37,014 nt of DNA from Thermoleophilia bacterium. GTDB lineage: Bacteria > Actinomycetota > Thermoleophilia > Gaiellales > Gaiellaceae. The stretch lies in contig JADGPE010000015.1 in NCBI GenBank assembly GCA_017882605.1, positions 1-37,014 of the forward strand. Reading direction: 5' to 3'. The notes below the pieces were generated by a model. The model did not search any database. It was given only the letters and a program-made list of their open reading frames with translations, and was not told the origin of the DNA. The first letter of the stretch is position 1. Every line of letters begins with the position of its first letter. Of the stretch, positions 1 through 7,179 are shown one piece after another. The translations under genes were made by a program, and so were the position numbers.

Positions 1-500
1 GCGGGGCCGGGCGCCTGCGCAGGCCCCGCTGGTGGTGCAACGGCGTGGGCGGGCAGCAGCGCCAGCGGGTCGAGATATCCCTGGGCCTGTGCGGTCAAGC
101 GCACGCCCAGGTGGACGTACGGTTGCGCGACCTCGGCGTCGCCACTCGGCCCGATCGCGCCGACCCGGTCGCCCTCCAAGACCCCGGCGCCCTTGGTCAC
201 TGCGATCGAGCCGAGATGGGTGAGCGTGACCGAGTATCCGTCTGGTGTCTCGATCGTGACGCTTTTGCCCGAGTCCGGGACCGACCCGGCGAAGGTCACC
301 ATTCCCGACGCCGGCGCTACGACCGTCGAACCTGTCTCGCCCCCGACGTCGATGCCTCGGTGCTGGCCGGCGTTGTATGGATGTCCCGGGTCGAAGACGA
401 AGGGTTGGAGCACGGAACCGCCGGCGGGCCACGTCCAGGCACCTGCGGCCGGGGCGAGCAACAGGGCAGCCAGTACCGCGGGAAGAAGAGCTCGGCGCAT
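1..500 (-). CDS. M23 family peptidase-like secreted protein (3' end beyond window)
   Basis: Secreted murein-endopeptidase-fold protein, probably acting on or sensing cell-wall peptidoglycan. The start is the ATG at 500, preceded by GAGGTGG about 5 nt upstream. Residues 1-21 form a signal peptide (MRRALLPAVL then Leu/Ala-rich, ending near AGA). The M23/LytM fold follows directly: HRGID supplies the first zinc ligands (HxxxD), GVLEGDRVGAIG is the usual beta-hairpin loop, and the last motif region reads PYVHLGVR before a YLDPLALL end. In active M23 enzymes this last site is HxH; here the first His is Tyr, so only one His remains. Degenerate versions are known in actinobacterial M23 relatives, so the protein may be a weak enzyme or a binding or regulatory domain. 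About 166 codons are visible with no stop before the window edge. It lies downstream of rsmI on the same strand but has its own promoter. Confidence 0.85.
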   Translation of the reverse strand, partial: MRRALLPAVLAALLLAPAAGAWTWPAGGSVLQPFVFDPGHPYNAGQHRGIDVGGETGSTVVAPASGMVTFAGSVPDSGKSVTIETPDGYSVTLTHLGSIAVTKGAGVLEGDRVGAIGPSGDAEVAQPYVHLGVRLTAQAQGYLDPLALLPAHAVAPPAGPAQAPGP

Positions 501-541
501 CGACACCACCTCGTGTTGTCTGAGAAGAGAACGGTCAGACC

Positions 542-571
542 AGGGTAGGGACGAGTACGTCGTGTTGTCAA
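542..571 (-). promoter_or_regulatory. Promoter of the M23 peptidase gene
   Basis: On the minus strand a perfect TTGACA (-35, at 566-571) is followed after 18 nt by TACCCT (-10, at 542-547). Transcription would start about 35 nt before the ATG at 500. The leader contains a 6-bp dyad, GTCTGA and TCAGAC, just before the GAGGTGG ribosome-binding site. It is the best-formed -35/-10 pair I noticed in the window. Confidence 0.6.
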
Positions 572-588
572 ACGAGATTACACAATTG

Positions 589-1389
589 TCACAGAGAGCT
601 CCGGTAGAGCTCATTTCGCGACAGCTCCGTGAGCCGCGCGACCACGTCCGCGGCCACCCGCCGCGGCGTACCGGCCGTGACGAGATCGGCCACGGCTGCC
701 TGGGCTTCGGCCGGATCGGGCACGGCGGATCCAGGCCCGAGCACGACCGTGACCTCACCCTTCGGCGGCTCCGCGAACCGCGCTGCCAGATCGGCCGCGC
801 TCCCCCGCACGATCTCCTCGAACCGCTTCGTCAGCTCCCGGCACACGGCGACCCGGCGCGCCGGCTCGAACGCGGCCAGCGAACGAAGCGATGCGGGCAG
901 GCGCTGCGCCGACTCGAACGCGACCACCGGCCAGGTCCACCGCGCCGTCTCACGCCAGAGCGCCTCGAGCTCTCCCGCCTTGCGCGGCAGGAACCCGACG
1001 AAGGCGTACCGCCCGGCGGCGAGCCCGCTCCCGACGAGTGCGGTCTCGACGGCGGACGGGCCTGGGAGCACCGTCAGCTCCACGCCGGCGTCGAGCGCCG
1101 CGCGCACGAGGCGCGCCCCGGGGTCGGAGACGCCGGGCATCCCCGCATCCGTGACGAGCGCGATCCGCTCGCCCGCTTCGAGCCGCGGGATGAGCTCGGC
1201 GACGCGCCTGGCCTCGTTGTGCTCGTGGTAGGAGAGAAGCCGCGCCTCGATTCCGTGCCGGTCGAGCAAACCGCGTGTGTGGCGCGTGTCTTCGGCGAGG
1301 ACGACGTCCGCGTCGCGGAGCTCCGCGAGCACGCGCAGCGTGATGTCGTCGAGATTCCCGATCGGCGTCGCGCAGACGGCGAGCGGCAC
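589..1389 (-). CDS. rsmI: 16S rRNA (cytidine1402-2'-O)-methyltransferase RsmI
   Basis: SAM-dependent tetrapyrrole-methylase-fold enzyme that 2'-O-methylates C1402 of 16S rRNA in the decoding centre. The 266 residues carry the RsmI signatures: ATPIGNLDDIT near the N-terminus, VLAEDTR, LVTDAGMPGVSDPG and LPGPSA in the SAM-binding half, and FVGFLPRK, ESAQRLPASL and CRELTKRFEE in the second half. Length fits the family (about 270-290). The chosen GTG start at 1389 shares its G with the TAG stop of the upstream ROK kinase gene (TAGTG), so the two are probably cotranscribed and translationally coupled. A longer frame upstream lies inside the kinase gene and is not real. Confidence 0.95.
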   Translation of the reverse strand: MPLAVCATPIGNLDDITLRVLAELRDADVVLAEDTRHTRGLLDRHGIEARLLSYHEHNEARRVAELIPRLEAGERIALVTDAGMPGVSDPGARLVRAALDAGVELTVLPGPSAVETALVGSGLAAGRYAFVGFLPRKAGELEALWRETARWTWPVVAFESAQRLPASLRSLAAFEPARRVAVCRELTKRFEEIVRGSAADLAARFAEPPKGEVTVVLGPGSAVPDPAEAQAAVADLVTAGTPRRVAADVVARLTELSRNELYRSSL

Positions 1390-2258
1390 TAGAGAGCCTC
1401 GAGAGCGATCAATCCGGCGCCGATCATCCCGGCGCCCTCCCCGAGCAACGCGCGCTCGATCTGCAGGTCGCGCCCGCCGTCGCCGAGCACCTCCCGCAGC
1501 ACGGCCCGCCGCGCGGCTGGAAGCAGCTGCTCGAAGGCAGCGACGCCGAAGCCCCCGCCGATCGCCATGCGTTCGAGCCCGAAGATGTTGACGAGCGAGC
1601 CGATCCCGACCCCCAGATGGTGGCCGATCGTCTCCAGCGCCGGGTGGTGTTGCTCGATCAGGTCGTGCGCGGTCGCGTGAGCTCCGATCACCTCCTGCGC
1701 GATGCGCGACGCTGCCGTCCCCGAGCAGTAGGCCTCGAGGTGGCCGCGGCCCGCACATGCCCCCTGGCACGGCACGCCGTCGGCCACGATCACCATGTGG
1801 CCGAGCTCGGTCCACGCATGCAGGAGCTTCCCGGCAAAGATGATCCCGCCGCCGACTCCGGTGCCGAGCGTGAGCGTCCCGAAGTACGACGTTCCCCGCC
1901 CCGCTCCGTGTGCATGCTCGGCGTATGCCGCGCAGCTGGCGTCGTTCTCGACGCCGATCGGCAGGTCGAGCCGCCGGTTCATTTCGGCGATGAAATCGAC
2001 CTCTCGCAACGGAATGTTGACCGCGCCCAGCGCGTGCCCAGTGCGGTAGTCGAACCGCGACGGGATCCCGAAGCCGACGGCGCCGACACCGTCGAGCGAC
2101 AGATCCCGCACCGCAGCCGCGAGGCCGTCGAACAGTGCGTCCTGCGACGTCGTCGGGGTCGGATGCTCAACCGTCTGCAGCACGCGGCCGTCCTCGATCA
2201 CCCCGGCCAGAATCTTGGTTCCACCGAGGTCGACGCCGATGACGCGGTTCGGGCTCAT
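1389..2258 (-). CDS. ROK family sugar kinase (glucokinase-like)
   Basis: Cytosolic ATP-dependent kinase of a hexose, most likely glucose or an N-acetylhexosamine. Its 289 residues start with the ATP-phosphate loop VIGVDLGGTKILAGV and include IGVENDASCAAYAE with the catalytic Asp, LTLGTGVGGGIIFAGKL, and ELGHMVI. The ROK zinc site follows as CQGACAGRGHLEAY: the usual third Cys of the CxCGxxGCxE motif is His, a variant I believe occurs in actinobacterial relatives. The ATG at 2258 is the first sensible start; a longer frame runs into the divergent LCP gene. A TAGGTT box lies 11 nt before the start. It overlaps rsmI by one base and probably heads the transcript. Exact substrate cannot be read from sequence. 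Confidence 0.9.
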   Translation of the reverse strand: MSPNRVIGVDLGGTKILAGVIEDGRVLQTVEHPTPTTSQDALFDGLAAAVRDLSLDGVGAVGFGIPSRFDYRTGHALGAVNIPLREVDFIAEMNRRLDLPIGVENDASCAAYAEHAHGAGRGTSYFGTLTLGTGVGGGIIFAGKLLHAWTELGHMVIVADGVPCQGACAGRGHLEAYCSGTAASRIAQEVIGAHATAHDLIEQHHPALETIGHHLGVGIGSLVNIFGLERMAIGGGFGVAAFEQLLPAARRAVLREVLGDGGRDLQIERALLGEGAGMIGAGLIALEAL

Positions 2259-2268
2259 ACCAGCCGGG

Positions 2269-2275
2269 TAACCTA
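2269..2275. promoter_or_regulatory. Overlapping divergent -10 boxes between ROK kinase and LCP genes
   Basis: In the 26-bp gap between the divergent genes, GGTAACCTACC carries TAACCT on the plus strand (2269-2274, 10 nt before the LCP ATG) and TAGGTT on the minus strand (2270-2275, 11 nt before the kinase ATG). Both fit TANNNT, so one short palindrome-like core may fire in both directions with very short leaders. No clear -35 is visible on either side. Confidence 0.4.
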
Positions 2276-2284
2276 CCCCGCCGA

Positions 2285-3478
2285 ATGGCGCCGGATGAGA
2301 AGCCGTATCGCGTCTACCGGGGCGGCCGCGCCAAGGGGAAGGTCCCGACGACGCCGCGCCCGGGACGGCAGCAGAGCTCCGGGGCCGGCCGCCGCGGCGA
2401 TGTCGGCGACAGCGCAGCTCGCTCCGAGTACCGCGGTCCGGGAGCGCAGCGCACCCGGGGCAAGCCACGCTGGGGCCGCCGGATCGGGCTTGCGGCGCTC
2501 CTCGTGCTCGTGCTGGTCATCGTCTGGGCGGCCGCGAGCTGGTTCGCGTTCTCGAGCGGCGTCGCCGACGCGAACAAGCGCCTCGACCCGAACGCGAAGG
2601 CGGCGCTCGACAGCCAGAGCGGCCTTCTGCTCTCGCACTCGACGACGATCCTCATGCTCGGCACCGACAACAACGCAAAGCTCGCGAGCCGTGCCGGCGA
2701 CATGCACTCCGACTCGATCCTGCTCTTGCGCACCGATCCGTCGCACCACCGGCTCTACTACCTCTCGATCCCGCGCGACCTGCAAGTGCCGATTCCCGGC
2801 TCGTCGACGCAGAAGATCAATGCGGCGTTCCAGATCGGGGGCGCGGCACTCGCGATCAAGACGATCCGGCAGTTCACCGGCCTCGAGATCGACCACGTGA
2901 TGGTCGTCAACTTCGGCGACTTCAAGGACCTGATCGACGGGCTCGGTGGGATCACGGTCAACGTGCCGAAGCCGATCCGCTCGAACCGCTTCGATTGCCC
3001 ATACCCGACCCAGGCGCGCTGCGACAAGTGGCCAGGGTGGCGCTTCCGCAAGGGCTCACAGCACATGAACGGCGAGCGCGCGCTGATCTATTCGCGCATC
3101 CGCGAGAACATGCTCGACCCGTCAGAGACCGACATCACGCGCGGCGCACGCCAGCAGGCCGTGCTGGACGCGACCGCAGCGAAGTTCACGTCGATCGGCA
3201 CGCTGATCGGAGTCCCCTTCAACGGCAGCTCACTCGCGAAGCCCCTGACGACCGACCTGAGTGCGGGCCAGCTCGTACAGCTCGGCTGGGTGAAGTTCCG
3301 CGCGTCGAGCGCGAGCTCGGTCCACTGCCGCCTCGGAGGTGACCTCGGCGGCGGCGGGGGCGGCAGCCCAAGCGAGGACAACCCGGCGACGATCGCAATG
3401 TTCCTCGGCAAGTCCGCTCCACAGCCGCCGACCGGGGCGTTCAACCCCGGCTGCGTCACCGGCCACACCTTGCAGTAG
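2285..3478 (+). CDS. LCP (LytR-CpsA-Psr) family cell-wall glycopolymer transferase
   Basis: Membrane-anchored transferase that attaches undecaprenyl-linked glycopolymers to peptidoglycan outside the cell. The 397 residues have a basic, disordered cytoplasmic tail (about 1-68), one membrane segment (about 69-90), and an extracellular LCP domain. LCP landmarks are ILMLGTDN, the GDMHSDSILLLRTDP acidic/Arg region, YYLSIPRDLQVPIPG, KINAAFQIGG, and the lipid-binding stretch ending DLIDGLGGITVNVPKPI, then the Arg-rich NGERALIYSRIRE. The C-terminus ends in a short Gly-rich, Pro-rich tail rather than a LytR_C domain. It is divergent from the ROK kinase and convergent with the NiCoT gene. Which polymer it transfers is not visible. 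Confidence 0.93.
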   Translation: MAPDEKPYRVYRGGRAKGKVPTTPRPGRQQSSGAGRRGDVGDSAARSEYRGPGAQRTRGKPRWGRRIGLAALLVLVLVIVWAAASWFAFSSGVADANKRLDPNAKAALDSQSGLLLSHSTTILMLGTDNNAKLASRAGDMHSDSILLLRTDPSHHRLYYLSIPRDLQVPIPGSSTQKINAAFQIGGAALAIKTIRQFTGLEIDHVMVVNFGDFKDLIDGLGGITVNVPKPIRSNRFDCPYPTQARCDKWPGWRFRKGSQHMNGERALIYSRIRENMLDPSETDITRGARQQAVLDATAAKFTSIGTLIGVPFNGSSLAKPLTTDLSAGQLVQLGWVKFRASSASSVHCRLGGDLGGGGGGSPSEDNPATIAMFLGKSAPQPPTGAFNPGCVTGHTLQ

Positions 3479-3532
3479 CGCCGGAGGGAGCTTCGAGCCG
3501 CCGGCCCGCCGAGAGCTCCGCCGCCTGCTCGA

Positions 3533-4585
3533 TCAGCTCGGCTCGATCATGTTGCCCCAGCGGGCTTCGACCCGGCCGGCCCGCCAGAGGATCGCAGCGA
3601 CCGCCCAGGTGGCAACGAAGAGCCCGACGACCAGGTAGCCGATGTTGCCGAAGTCGAGATTGGCGAGGAAGGTCCAGAAGCCGCCGTTGAGCGAGAACTT
3701 CGTGGCGGCGACCTGGAGCAGTTCGATCATTCCGATGATCAGCGCGACCGCCACGGACAGGCTCGTGACGGTGATGTTGTAGTAGACCTTGCGAATCGGG
3801 CGGGAGAAGGCCCAGCCGTAGGCGTGGCTCATGAACGCACCGTCGACGGTGTCCATCAGGCTCATCGCCGCTGCGAAGATGAGCGGCAGCGAGATCACCG
3901 CGAGGAAGGGCACGTCGTGGGTCGCCACACCGGCGGCGATCGCGAGCAGCCCGATCTCGGTGGCCGTGTCGAAGCCGAGGCCGAAGAGGAAGCCGAGCGG
4001 GTACATCTTCCAACTGGTGTTGATCTTGTCGCCGACGCGCTTGAGGAAGAAGCGGCTCATCAACCCTTGGTTCTGCAGGGCCTCTTCGAGTCTCTGCTCG
4101 TTGAAGACGCCGCGCTTCATCTGCCGGAAGACGCCCAACACGTCGAGCAGGACGACGAGGTTGAGGAGCCCGATCAAGATCAGGAAGGTGCCGGAAACGG
4201 ACGCGCCGACGTAGCCGCCGACGCTCTGAAGACCGGGGATCTTCGAGTTGACGGTCTTTGCGGCGATCGCAAGGCCGGCGGCGAGCGAGAAGACGATCGT
4301 CGAGTGACCGAGGGAGAAGAAGAAGCCGACCCCCATCGAGCGCTTGCCGTCTTGGAGCAGTTTGCGGGTCGTGTTGTCGATCGCCGCTATGTGGTCCACG
4401 TCGAACGCGTGGCGCAAGCCGAAGGTGTAGGCCAACGAGCCGAGACCGGCCAGCGCGGGGTTGTCCCGGGCGTAGTAGAGAAAGAGCCCCCAGCCCACCA
4501 GGTGGAGGAGGAGGACGGCGCCTCCAAATCCCGAGAGCCTCATCCATTCCGCCCGAGTGAGCACCTTCGTCCAGCGAGCCGTCAT
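3533..4585 (-). CDS. NiCoT family nickel/cobalt permease
   Basis: Inner-membrane Ni2+/Co2+ uptake permease of the NiCoT (HoxN/NixA) family. Hallmarks are RHAFDVDHIAAIDN in TM2 (the HX4DH metal signature), FSLGHSTIVF in TM3, LGFDTATEIGLLAI, and SLMDTVDGAFM. About eight hydrophobic segments fit the family, and about 350 residues is the usual length. Start choice is uncertain: the ATG at 4585 (MTARWTK) gives the typical N-terminus, while an in-frame ATG at 4645 would add 20 unlikely residues; neither has a strong ribosome-binding site. It lies about 100 nt downstream of the carbonic anhydrase on the same strand. No nickel enzyme gene is in the window, and I saw no cobalamin or NiCo riboswitch core upstream. 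Confidence 0.93.
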   Translation of the reverse strand: MTARWTKVLTRAEWMRLSGFGGAVLLLHLVGWGLFLYYARDNPALAGLGSLAYTFGLRHAFDVDHIAAIDNTTRKLLQDGKRSMGVGFFFSLGHSTIVFSLAAGLAIAAKTVNSKIPGLQSVGGYVGASVSGTFLILIGLLNLVVLLDVLGVFRQMKRGVFNEQRLEEALQNQGLMSRFFLKRVGDKINTSWKMYPLGFLFGLGFDTATEIGLLAIAAGVATHDVPFLAVISLPLIFAAAMSLMDTVDGAFMSHAYGWAFSRPIRKVYYNITVTSLSVAVALIIGMIELLQVAATKFSLNGGFWTFLANLDFGNIGYLVVGLFVATWAVAAILWRAGRVEARWGNMIEPS

Positions 4586-4691
4586 GTCGTGTCCATTCGC
4601 ATCGTGTGCCCCAGCAGAAGGTACGGCGGTACGAGGGGCGGGCACATCAGTGTTCAGCCGAAAGCGAGGAGCGAAAAGGCGGAAACCAGGC

Positions 4692-5183
4692 TCAGACGAC
4701 CTCGTTGAGCCGGCCGGTGTGCACGTCGTAGACGAACCCGCGAATGCTCCCTTTCTCGGGGATGAACGGGCTCGCCTCGATCCGGGCGACGGATTTCCGG
4801 ACGTCGAGCTCGAGATCGGCGAACGCCTCCGCGTCCCATTCGGGCTCGACGCCGGTCTCTTCGAACAGCTGCCGATGGAACTCCACGTCGCTGAAGGTGA
4901 GCATGCCGCAGTCGGTGTGATGGATGAGGATGATCTCGCGGGTCCCGAGCAATCGTTGCGAGATTGCGAGCGAGCGGATCTCGCCGTCGGTGACGACCCC
5001 GCCGGCGTTCCGGATCACATGGGCATCGCCCTCTTGAAGCCCCAGCAAGCCGAACACGTTCAGCCGTGCGTCCATGCAGGCGAGCACGGCGACGCGCTTC
5101 GCCGGTGGCAACGGCAGGTGGCCACGATCGAACGTCGCTGCGTATTTCGCGGCGTTTTCGACGAACTCATCCGTAGCGGTCAT
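4692..5183 (-). CDS. Beta-class carbonic anhydrase, Rv1284-like
   Basis: Zinc enzyme interconverting CO2 and bicarbonate. The 163-residue protein resembles Mycobacterium tuberculosis Rv1284 as I recall it, in length and in long stretches: ACMDARLN gives the CxDxR zinc and Asp-Arg dyad, EGDAHVIRNAGGVVTD follows, then RSLAISQRLLGTREIILIHHTDCGM with the HxxC zinc ligands, and the end reads GFVYDVHTGRLNEV. The ATG at 5183 was chosen because GAAGGAGG sits about 5 nt upstream; a 14-residue upstream extension lacks this and is rejected. It is followed by the NiCoT gene on the same strand, so they may share a transcript. The short class, with a C-terminus near 163 residues, has the compact active site. 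Confidence 0.95.
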   Translation of the reverse strand: MTATDEFVENAAKYAATFDRGHLPLPPAKRVAVLACMDARLNVFGLLGLQEGDAHVIRNAGGVVTDGEIRSLAISQRLLGTREIILIHHTDCGMLTFSDVEFHRQLFEETGVEPEWDAEAFADLELDVRKSVARIEASPFIPEKGSIRGFVYDVHTGRLNEVV

Positions 5184-5214
5184 CCGACCTCCTTCTCCGG
5201 TCGAGGGAAACCTA

Positions 5215-5220
5215 AAACTA
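5215..5220 (-). promoter_or_regulatory. Possible -10 box upstream of carbonic anhydrase
   Basis: An unusually A/T-rich patch, 5210-5235, precedes the carbonic anhydrase gene. On the minus strand it reads GAATAGTTTTAGG and contains TAGTTT (TANNNT), about 31 nt before the ATG at 5183, leaving room for a leader with the strong GGAGG site. No convincing -35 is visible. The adjoining TTAGGTT half-site resembles half of a DtxR/IdeR box but has no matching second half. Confidence 0.35.
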
Positions 5221-5258
5221 TTCAAAATGAAGTCTTACACCGAGAACTCGCCGGACGG

Positions 5259-5735
5259 TCAGAGCAATAGTCCCATGTCGATCGCGTCCCAGAGCTCGCC
5301 GCTCGCACGCCGGAACTGCCTGACGCGACGGCCCTCCTCGACGAAGCCGAACTTCCGATAGAGCGCGATCGCCGCGGCGTTGTGGGGGAACACCGACAGG
5401 CTCACCTTGTGCAGCCCCTGCTCGCGCGCCCAGCCGATCGCCGCAGCCATGAGCGCCGAGCCGACGCCGCGGCCACGCCACTCGCGCGCCACCGTCATGC
5501 CGAGCTCCGCGAACCCGAACCGGCTCCGTTCGAGGTGCAGCGACCCGATCACCTCGCCGTCCGCAAGCGCGACAAACGTTCCGTCGAGCGTCCAACTCGC
5601 AGCGCGTGCCTCGACGTCGACCGGCGGTTCCGTGGCGATCCCGTCGCGCTCCTCCGCGACGGTGGCGAACAGCGCCGCGAGCGGCCGGCGGTCGCCGTCG
5701 AGCGCTGGGCGGATCTCGAACGTCGCGCCGGGCAC
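5259..5735 (-). CDS. GNAT family N-acetyltransferase (RimI-like)
   Basis: Acetyl-CoA-dependent N-acetyltransferase of 158 residues. The fold is clear: FEIRPALDGD opens strand 1, FVALADGEVIGSLHL covers strands 2-3, AELGMTVAREWRGRGVGSALM holds motif A with the RGRGVG acetyl-CoA pyrophosphate loop, and VSLSVFPHNAAAIALYRKFGFVEEGR is the motif B segment typical of RimI- or ribosomal-protein-like acetyltransferases. The GTG at 5735 (VPGATFEIRP) was chosen because AGGA lies 7 nt upstream; longer frames run into the divergent neighbour. It is separated by only 27 nt from a second, unrelated GNAT gene on the opposite strand. The substrate is unknown. Confidence 0.88.
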   Translation of the reverse strand: MPGATFEIRPALDGDRRPLAALFATVAEERDGIATEPPVDVEARAASWTLDGTFVALADGEVIGSLHLERSRFGFAELGMTVAREWRGRGVGSALMAAAIGWAREQGLHKVSLSVFPHNAAAIALYRKFGFVEEGRRVRQFRRASGELWDAIDMGLLL

Positions 5736-5762
5736 GACTGGATCCTGGCACCATCCGCCGCC

Positions 5763-6296
5763 GTGGGGGCAGGCTTCGTCATTCGACCCGAGGAAGCCGC
5801 GGATCACGCGGCGATCGACCAGGTCGTCCGCGGAGCCTTCGCCCGGCACCCGGAAGAGGTCGCGCTGCTGGTCGAGCGTATCCGCGCGTCCGAGAACTTC
5901 GTCCGCGAACTCGCGCTGGTCGCCGAGGACGACTCGGGCGTGATCGGCCACGTGATGTTGAGCTGGGTCGGGGTCGAGAACGGCTCGCGCAGCCGGATCC
6001 TCTGTCTCTCGCCGATGTCGGTGCGCCCCGACCGCCAGCTCCGTGGAGTCGGCGCCGCGCTGATCCGCGCCGCGCTCGACCGCGCCGAGGCGGCCGGCGA
6101 GCCGGCCGTGATCCTCGAGGGAATCCCGGCCTACTATCCGCGCTTCGGCTTCGAGCGGGCGAGCCCGCTCGGCTTCGTCGCGCCGTCCGCGTCGGTTCCG
6201 GACGCCGCGTTCATGGTCAAGCGGCTCCCGGGCTACGACGCAACGCTCGCCGGGCGGATTGTGTACCCGGCGGCGTTCGACCACCTCACCCACTAG
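5763..6296 (+). CDS. GNAT family N-acetyltransferase (YhbS-like)
   Basis: Predicted acetyltransferase of about 177 residues resembling the YhbS group. It has FVIRPEEAADHAAIDQVV at the start, IGHVMLSWV, LSPMSVRPDRQLRGVGAALIRAAL with the QLRGVG acetyl-CoA loop, and the family-typical VILEGIPAYYPRFGFERAS. The start is uncertain: GTG at 5763 is the nearest in-frame codon before the conserved FVIRP, without an evident ribosome-binding site; an upstream frame extends into the opposite-strand GNAT gene. It converges on the AhpD-like gene with 5 nt between stops. Substrate unknown. Confidence 0.85.
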   Translation: MGAGFVIRPEEAADHAAIDQVVRGAFARHPEEVALLVERIRASENFVRELALVAEDDSGVIGHVMLSWVGVENGSRSRILCLSPMSVRPDRQLRGVGAALIRAALDRAEAAGEPAVILEGIPAYYPRFGFERASPLGFVAPSASVPDAAFMVKRLPGYDATLAGRIVYPAAFDHLTH

Positions 6297-6301
6297 CGTC
6301 G

Positions 6302-6802
6302 CTACGCGTCTGCGATCGGCCGGCCGACGACGAGCGCGTCCCGCAGCTTTGCGTCCAGGTCCAGATAGCTCGCGTCGGCCCGCACGCCGAGCGCGTCCAG
6401 GGTCTTCGAGAAGAAGCAACGCGCCGATGCGGCGAGGACGACATCCATGATCTCCGTGTCGGGCAGGCCCAGATCACGAAGACGCTGCAGATCGTCGTCG
6501 GCGACCGACGTTGCGTCGTCGACCACCCGCTCGGCCAGATCCATCACGGCGATATCGACCTCGTCGAGCCCCGCCGTCCGGCGGTCAAGCGCGATCTCGA
6601 GCACCGGCTCGCCGAAACGCTCGAGGAGGACCGTGCCGTGGGCCAAGGAGCAGTAGCTGGAGCGCAATCGACGGGCGGCCGCCAGCGTCGCCAGCTCGTA
6701 GCGGCGAAGGTCCATCCCCGCCTTGATCGCGCCGTTCAGCTCACCCCACGCGGCGTAGACCTCGGGCCGCGCAGCGAATGCCCGTTCGTAGTTCGTCGGC
6801 AT
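6302..6802 (-). CDS. Carboxymuconolactone decarboxylase/AhpD-like protein
   Basis: All-helical AhpD-like protein of 166 residues, of the group annotated as peroxidase-related or alkylhydroperoxidase-like. The core motif ELATLAAARRLRSSYCSLAHG aligns with the Ex(11)CxxCxxxH active site of AhpD, but the first Cys is Ser, leaving one Cys and the His, so disulfide-exchange chemistry is doubtful. The second half has ASARCFFSKTLDALG, typical of the group. Its ATG at 6802 overlaps the FKBP stop by one base (TGATG), making it the last gene of a five-gene overlapping operon led by PadR. A redox or peroxide role is a family-based guess only. Confidence 0.82.
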   Translation of the reverse strand: MPTNYERAFAARPEVYAAWGELNGAIKAGMDLRRYELATLAAARRLRSSYCSLAHGTVLLERFGEPVLEIALDRRTAGLDEVDIAVMDLAERVVDDATSVADDDLQRLRDLGLPDTEIMDVVLAASARCFFSKTLDALGVRADASYLDLDAKLRDALVVGRPIADA

Positions 6803-7179
6803 CAGGAGCCCACCGCGAGCAGGTCGACGACGAAGACGAGCGGCTCGTGGGGCTGGATCACCCCGCCGGCACCGCGCGCGCCGTAGGCCATGGCAGACGG
6901 GATCGTCAGCTTGCGCCGGCCCCCAACCTTCATGCCCTGGACGCCTGCGTCCCAGCCCGGGATGACCTGCCCCTTGCCGAGCTTGAACTCGAACGGCTGA
7001 TCGCGGTTCCACGATGCGTCGAACTCGGCTCCGGTCGTGAACGACACGCCCACGTAGTGCACCGTCACCTTCCTGCCGGCGGTCGCCTCGTCGCCCGCGC
7101 CGACGACGAGGTCCTCGATCCCGAGCTCGAACGGGACGTCGCCCTCGGGCCGCTCGATCTGTGGGCGTTCGAGGGTCAT
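6802..7179 (-). CDS. FKBP-type peptidyl-prolyl cis-trans isomerase
   Basis: Single-domain FKBP of 125 residues catalysing cis-trans isomerisation of prolyl bonds. It lacks a signal peptide, so it is cytosolic. Conserved FKBP elements are VTVHYVGVSFTTGAEFDASW, PFEFKLGKGQVIPGWDAGVQGMKVG with the active-site VIPGW, RRKLTIPSAMAYGARGAGGVI, and LVFVVDLL. Length and order match minimal FKBPs. Its ATG at 7179 overlaps the upstream phosphatase stop by four bases (ATGA) and its own stop overlaps the AhpD-like start, so translation is coupled on both sides. Confidence 0.95.
   Translation of the reverse strand: MTLERPQIERPEGDVPFELGIEDLVVGAGDEATAGRKVTVHYVGVSFTTGAEFDASWNRDQPFEFKLGKGQVIPGWDAGVQGMKVGGRRKLTIPSAMAYGARGAGGVIQPHEPLVFVVDLLAVGS

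Noticed and set aside
1389-2468. Longer ROK kinase frame extending to 2468
   Set aside because: The first 70 residues lie over the divergent LCP gene and lack kinase features; the family start is at 2258.
3479-3532. Possible bidirectional terminator between LCP and NiCoT genes
   Set aside because: Only a 6-bp GGAGCT/AGCTCC pairing with a long loop and no T-run.
4583-4692. Possible metal-sensing riboswitch or NikR box upstream of the NiCoT gene
   Set aside because: Only about 100 nt, no cobalamin or NiCo core motifs, and the GGTACGGCGGTAC repeats are too weak to call an operator.
5205-5235. DtxR/IdeR iron box upstream of the carbonic anhydrase
   Set aside because: Only a TTAGGTT half-site is present; the second half does not follow, and the A/T patch is better explained as a promoter.
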